9,072 bases of DNA from Firmicutes bacterium UBA6648 (GTDB lineage Bacteria > Bacillota > Clostridia > Peptostreptococcales > Anaerovoracaceae): the NCBI GenBank assembly GCA_002455605.1, contig DKLE01000068.1, positions 1 to 9,072 on the forward strand, written 5' to 3'. A model generated the notes under the pieces. The model was not told where the DNA came from, ran no database searches, and saw only the letters and a program-made list of their open reading frames with translations. A program made the translations under genes and the position numbers. The number at the start of each line of letters is the position of its first letter. Position 1 is the stretch's first letter. This document shows, piece by piece, positions 6,289-9,072 of this stretch.

Positions 6289-6318
6289 TTGACAATTAAT
6301 CTTTTAGGATGATATAAT
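6289..6318 (+). promoter_or_regulatory. Strong promoter of the mef leader and transporter
   Basis: TTGACA (6289-6294) and TATAAT (6313-6318) are both perfect matches, 18 bp apart, with an extra TGn extension (6310-6312). Transcription should start near 6325, giving an untranslated leader of about 275 nt before the mef start codon. A near-perfect promoter fits control by attenuation after initiation rather than by a repressor. Confidence 0.88.
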
Positions 6319-6347
6319 AAAAAAAATAATAAAGGAGAACGTACAAA

Positions 6348-6374
6348 ATGACTGCATCTATGCGTTTAAGATAA
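6348..6374 (+). CDS. Macrolide-sensing leader peptide MTASMRLR
   Basis: An 8-codon open reading frame, ATG at 6348 to TAA at 6374, encoding MTASMRLR. It is preceded by AAAGGAG (6331-6337), 10 bases upstream, and begins about 23 nt after the predicted transcription start. The same peptide is, to my knowledge, the leader of mef(A)/mef(E) in macrolide resistance elements, and the RLR ending is shared with the ErmD-type leader. Such peptides make the ribosome stall when a macrolide sits in the exit tunnel. The stalled ribosome would cover the bases just after the stop codon, including GCCGG at 6375-6379, and so change the folding of the downstream RNA. Its sequence, position, and the transporter downstream all agree, which makes this call strong despite its size. 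Confidence 0.88.
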   Translation: MTASMRLR

Positions 6375-6391
6375 GCCGGCAATAAAAAAGC

Positions 6392-6419
6392 AGATTCCAT
6401 CTACGATGATGGGGTTTTT
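6392..6419 (+). terminator. Candidate leader-proximal attenuator terminator
   Basis: CCATC (6397-6401) pairs with GATGG (6408-6412) around a 6-nt loop. The stem can lengthen through U-G and A-U pairs to 6392/6417. Five T (6415-6419) follow the GC-containing part. It begins about 20 nt after the leader stop codon, the right distance for control by a stalled ribosome. Confidence 0.5.
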
Positions 6420-6511
6420 GTTGTGCTTATTTATGCGATCCGGCGTAGTTTGCAGTAAAGGACGGCCATTTATCGGGCCTTCTTGTCATCGTACTCCTGT
6501 TCGTATAAAAC

Positions 6512-6554
6512 GCATCTCTAAAACTCTTGTCATGGTTTCTGAGCTGCATTTTTT
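6512..6554 (+). terminator. Candidate mef-proximal attenuator terminator
   Basis: An imperfect hairpin: GCA/TGC (6512-6514 with 6545-6547), CTC/GAG (6516-6518 with 6541-6543) and AAAC/GTTT (6521-6524 with 6535-6538), followed by A and six T (6549-6554). It ends 45 bp before the mef start codon. The internal mismatches make it weaker than a classic terminator. Confidence 0.45.
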
Positions 6555-6599
6555 ATTGCCTAAATTTACACTACAATAAAAAATACAGGAGAAATAGAC

Positions 6600-7817
6600 A
6601 TGAATAAATCAAAAAAACAAAACTGGAAACGCGTATTCTTTACAATTTGGACCGGGCAGGCAATATCCCTCATCACCAGCGCAGTCCTTCAGATGGCCAT
6701 AGTATGGCACCTCACTGAAACCACAGGCTCCGCTATGGTTCTTTCCATTGCAACAATGGTTGGATTTTTGCCTCAGGCAATATTAGGAAGTATGATTGGC
6801 GTACTCGTGGATCGCTGGAACCGCAAAGCCGTGATGATCGGGGCGGATATTATAATTGCTCTGGCCGCGGCAGTTATGGCAATTTGGACATTTTTTCAAC
6901 CCCTTCCCATTTGGACTATAATGCTTATTCTCTTTATTCGAAGCATTGGAACTGCATTTCACTCTCCTGCGTTAAATGCGGTTACCCCTTTGATTGTACC
7001 TGAGGATAAATTAACTAAATGCGCCGGATACAGCCAATCAATACAATCCGCCAGTTTCATTCTCAGTCCTGCCATTGCGGCGGTTATCTTCGCTAATTGG
7101 GGATTAAACGCTGCTGTGGGATTAGATATTCTAGGTGCCCTTTTAGCTTGTATCACTGTCTTTGCCGTCAGCATACCCAAACAACAGAAATCTGCACAGA
7201 ATCAAAATAATTTTCTTGAAGAGTTTAAAGACGGATATGGAACCATTAAAAGAAATAAAGGACTTTATGCCTTGCTTTGGATTGGCGTTCTATACTGCTT
7301 GGCTTTTATGCCGATCAATGCACTGTTTCCGTTATTTTGTATGAATTATTTTGGCACAACTACAACCGGAGCCTCTGTTGTTGAAACTCTATTTGCAATC
7401 GGAATGCTTGGGGGAAGTCTCTTGCTTGGGACCTGGGGCGGTTTTAAAAGACGGACCATCAATATTTCTTGTTCCATTTTTATTATGGGAGCAGCATTAG
7501 CTGTATCCGGTGCCTTACCTTCCAGTGCATTTGCAGTCTTTGCCGTCTGCTGTACATTTATGGGTCTTTCAGCACCTTTTTATAATGGTATTTTGCTGGC
7601 TTTAATACAGGAGAGCATTGAACCCGAATATTTGGGACGCATATTTGGATTACTTGGAAGCATGATGTCTCTTGCTATGCCAATCGGATTAATATTTTCA
7701 GGTATCTTTGCGGATCGAATAGGAGTAAACCTTTGGTTCTTCTTTTCTGGTATTTTTGTTATTCTTATTGCTGTGCTGAGTATATCTCTGCCTTCTATAA
7801 AAAACCTGGAAAAATAA
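6600..7817 (+). CDS. mef: Mef-type macrolide efflux MFS transporter
   Basis: A 405-residue integral membrane protein with about 12 hydrophobic segments, the same length as Mef(A). It exports macrolides by proton antiport in the known family. The N-terminal stretch NWKR.F..IW.GQA.SLITSA (residues 8-28), MFS motif A GVLVDRWNRKAVM (67-79), the block RSIGTAFHSPALNAVTPLIV (114-133) with KCAGYSQSIQS after it, and PEYLGRIFGLLGSMMSLAMP near the C-terminus match Mef(A) as I remember it, but with many substitutions elsewhere. It is thus a divergent Mef rather than mef(A) itself. ATG at 6600 has AGGAG (6587-6591) eight bases upstream. The preceding leader peptide and attenuator point to induction by macrolides. 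No msr(D)/mel ABC-F gene follows, unlike in mef/msr(D) elements. Whether it confers clinically relevant resistance cannot be inferred. Confidence 0.92.
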   Translation: MNKSKKQNWKRVFFTIWTGQAISLITSAVLQMAIVWHLTETTGSAMVLSIATMVGFLPQAILGSMIGVLVDRWNRKAVMIGADIIIALAAAVMAIWTFFQPLPIWTIMLILFIRSIGTAFHSPALNAVTPLIVPEDKLTKCAGYSQSIQSASFILSPAIAAVIFANWGLNAAVGLDILGALLACITVFAVSIPKQQKSAQNQNNFLEEFKDGYGTIKRNKGLYALLWIGVLYCLAFMPINALFPLFCMNYFGTTTTGASVVETLFAIGMLGGSLLLGTWGGFKRRTINISCSIFIMGAALAVSGALPSSAFAVFAVCCTFMGLSAPFYNGILLALIQESIEPEYLGRIFGLLGSMMSLAMPIGLIFSGIFADRIGVNLWFFFSGIFVILIAVLSISLPSIKNLEK

Positions 7818-7831
7818 AAGGATTCATTCAT

Positions 7832-7869
7832 AAACAAAGGGTTGTAAACTAAATTACAACCCTTTGTTT
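7832..7869. terminator. Shared convergent terminator hairpin (mef / acyltransferase)
   Basis: Sixteen-base perfect inverted repeat, AAACAAAGGGTTGTAA (7832-7847) and TTACAACCCTTTGTTT (7854-7869), around a 6-nt loop. It begins 14 bp after the mef stop. The right arm contains the last codons and the stop codon of the convergent acyltransferase gene. T-rich ends on both sides (TTTGTTT) suit termination in either direction, though neither has a long pure T-run. Confidence 0.8.
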
Positions 7870-8549
7870 GACAGAAAATTAAGCAAAAGAATCCCTCCCA
7901 CAAGAATCGGCTGATGGATCAGATAGATTCCAAGTGAATTTTTACTTATCACTGATATATATTCATTTTCATAATTGAATTTAAAAAAGCTCTCACTTTT
8001 ACAGTAGTATATTTTGTAAGCCAGAACACCTAGTATAAATACAGAGAGATACGGACTTATCGGATAGTAATCAAGCGAGACAAAGCCTTTATATGAAACA
8101 CCGAAGGGAAGCAGTAGGCTTGTATCTGCCAAAGTACCTTTTATTAGTACTGCTGTAAACCCTATAGCTGCTGCACTTATAATAAGAAGTATATTATTCA
8201 TTCTTTTGAATAAAGGGAAAAGAATCATACCTACTCCCAACAGATGTAACATACCGAACCGAATATACTGTTCTCTGAAAAAAATGTATGTAACAAAAGT
8301 TATTGCTACTGCAAATATGAAAATCTTGATCCCTCTTTTTACACTATTCTTACTAAAGCCGCTGCTTATTCCTGCAAGAAATAAGAACATCAGCGCAGAA
8401 ATTTTACCTACCCAATACCAAAGTCCACTTTGATAATTGATAGCAATACCAGCAAACTCTTTTAAATCGAATATTACATGAAAGGTCACCATAAGAATTA
8501 CTGCAATTGCTCTTAAAAAATCTATTTCCCAAATTCGTCTGCTGCTCAC
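7854..8549 (-). CDS. DUF1624 / heparan-alpha-glucosaminide N-acetyltransferase-like membrane protein
   Basis: A 231-residue polytopic membrane protein with about seven hydrophobic segments. It opens with RIWEIDFLRAIAVILMVTFH (residues 5-24), the hallmark of the DUF1624 acyltransferase family, with D10, R13, H24 and D28 as conserved polar residues in the first membrane helix. Other family-like blocks are FLFLAGISSGFSKNSVKRG, RFGMLHLLGVGMIL and NSLGIYLIHQPIL near the end. Family members are thought to pass acyl groups across the membrane to sugars or envelope polymers; the substrate here is unknown. The start is GTG at 8549: an in-frame stop lies two codons upstream and the family motif begins at residue 5. 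The ribosome binding site is weak (AAAGG, 12 bases away). It converges on mef and shares its terminator. Confidence 0.85.
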   Translation of the reverse strand: MSSRRIWEIDFLRAIAVILMVTFHVIFDLKEFAGIAINYQSGLWYWVGKISALMFLFLAGISSGFSKNSVKRGIKIFIFAVAITFVTYIFFREQYIRFGMLHLLGVGMILFPLFKRMNNILLIISAAAIGFTAVLIKGTLADTSLLLPFGVSYKGFVSLDYYPISPYLSVFILGVLAYKIYYCKSESFFKFNYENEYISVISKNSLGIYLIHQPILVGGILLLNFLSNKGL

Positions 8550-8672
8550 TTTTTACACAAACCTTTCTTCTTTAGCCCCAGAAGGCTGATTAGTTTATAT
8601 CATTATATTAGCTGCATGTGGAGATCTTATGGAGGAAATATCTCCTTAAATTCTATCCTTATTCAGTTATAA
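8550..8672. other. Spacer between acyltransferase and GyrI-like gene
   Basis: No gene is supported. On the minus strand GGAGAT/ATCTCC (arms near 8620-8625 and 8640-8645) could form a hairpin without a T-run. A TATAAT (8602-8607) with a poor -35 (ATAAGA) may serve the acyltransferase gene, with a predicted leader of about 45 nt. Confidence 0.35.
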
Positions 8673-9072
8673 CTATTTAGCAATTTTACGTTTACGAACA
8701 GGGATCCAGATTTCACTTCTATACTTTGGGTTACTGGTATCTTTGCTCTCATTCCACAAGAGCTCGGGACCTTCAACAGCTTCATAACCTGATGAAGGAA
8801 ACCATTCCGCATAAATTCTTCCCCAGATATTTTGAAGAGTTTCCGGAAAAGGACCTATAGCTTCAAATATTGCCCATGTTCCGGCATCTACTCTTAACTC
8901 TTCAAAGGCTGTCACTTCTTTCATTGAAGAAGCTACTCCAATATAATGATCCAATTCTCCTTTCTCTTCCATCCTGCCTTCCGAAAAATTAGCGGAAGCA
9001 CTGATAAACCCTGAAGGTTGTATATCAGAAAGTGCTTTCAGTTCCTCAATCATATCTGATGTCAATAGCTCA
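8673..9072 (-). CDS. GyrI-like effector-binding domain, probably C-terminus of an AraC-family regulator (5' end cut by window)
   Basis: The frame is open to the window edge: upstream of the TTG at 9065 it continues as ...ELLTSDM, so about 132 C-terminal residues of a longer protein are seen. The sequence holds the typical blocks of the AraC/Rob C-terminal (GyrI-like, SOUL/BmrR-like) domain: a GELDHYIGVASS-like segment, VDAGTWAIFEAIGPFPETLQ, IWGRIYAEWFPSSGYE, GPELLWNE and the final SEIWIPVRKRK. In known proteins this domain binds hydrophobic or cationic small molecules and follows an AraC-type DNA-binding domain. A stand-alone GyrI-like protein is possible but less likely, because in full-length AraC-GyrI proteins this stretch lies at the C-terminus. 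No strong terminator is seen after it. Confidence 0.85.
   Translation of the reverse strand, partial: ELLTSDMIEELKALSDIQPSGFISASANFSEGRMEEKGELDHYIGVASSMKEVTAFEELRVDAGTWAIFEAIGPFPETLQNIWGRIYAEWFPSSGYEAVEGPELLWNESKDTSNPKYRSEIWIPVRKRKIAK

Larger units (their letters stand above)
6375..6554 (+). promoter_or_regulatory. Transcription attenuator region between leader peptide and mef
   Basis: Several RNA folds are possible. A long hairpin nests GCCGG (6375-6379) / CCGGC (6440-6444), AAGCA (6388-6392) / TGCTT (6424-6428) and CCATC (6397-6401) / GATGG (6408-6412). The inner stem is followed by TTTTT (6415-6419), so alone it looks like a terminator. TACGATGA (6402-6409) is perfectly complementary to TCATCGTA (6486-6493), and the pairing extends to 6413/6482 with G-U pairs; it would disrupt the inner stem. 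GGCC (6463-6466) / GGCC (6476-6479) forms another hairpin. Which fold dominates with or without a stalled ribosome cannot be told by eye. Confidence 0.7.

Noticed and set aside
7580..7903. Minus-strand open frame antisense to the end of mef
   Set aside because: It overlaps conserved mef sequence and the terminator hairpin and resembles no protein family.
8614..8670. Plus-strand 18-codon frame starting MWRSYGGN
   Set aside because: No ribosome binding site or promoter supports it, and it sits in a spacer between two minus-strand genes.
3920..9072. Idea that the small AraC protein (3920-4306) and the GyrI-like fragment (8673-9072) are two halves of one split gene
   Set aside because: They lie more than 4 kb apart with intact genes between, and the GyrI-like frame is still open at the window edge, so it most likely has its own DNA-binding domain outside.

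Overview
The window looks like chromosomal DNA from a low-GC, Gram-positive, probably spore-forming Bacillota, most likely a member of the Clostridia. The clues are an AT-rich composition with strong AGGAGG-type ribosome binding sites, TTG and GTG starts, a BclA-like collagen/jelly-roll surface protein, a SEC-C-tagged methionine aminopeptidase and a Mef-type macrolide efflux gene. Genus cannot be told from the sequence alone. I see no rRNA, tRNA, CRISPR array, insertion sequence or attachment site.

Layout. 2-781 (+): 3' part of a collagen-like protein with 33 uninterrupted Gly-X-Y triplets and a C-terminal beta domain. It ends at a hairpin with T-tracts on both strands, shared with the convergent pirin gene. 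1022-2740 (-): pirin-family protein and, upstream of it, an alpha/beta hydrolase with its own promoter. 2741-3013: non-coding, holding the hydrolase promoter, two operator-like palindromes and the terminator of the next unit. 3014-4306 (-): a two-gene unit, a small single-domain AraC-type regulator followed 30 bp later by a SEC-C methionine aminopeptidase. 4439-4993 (+): a divergent XRE-cupin regulator, separated from the AraC gene by a compact control region with a nested palindrome over the AraC promoter. 5166-6176 (-): FkbM-family methyltransferase. 6289-7817 (+): a complete antibiotic-responsive unit made of a strong promoter, an 8-codon leader peptide MTASMRLR, a structured attenuator region and a Mef-type macrolide efflux transporter. 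7854-8549 (-): DUF1624-type membrane acyltransferase, converging on the mef gene through a 16-bp perfect hairpin. 8673-9072 (-): C-terminal GyrI-like ligand-binding domain of a regulator cut by the window edge.

The best-supported and most interesting system is the mef unit. The leader peptide ends in the Arg-Leu-Arg motif known from macrolide-dependent ribosome stalling, and the RNA after it can fold into mutually exclusive hairpins, including two terminator-like ones, before the transporter start codon. This matches the transcription attenuation known for mef/msr(D) elements. Here it stands without an msr(D) ABC-F partner and sits among ordinary chromosomal genes. The second point of interest is the divergent AraC-Map / XRE-cupin locus with its symmetrical operator-like DNA.
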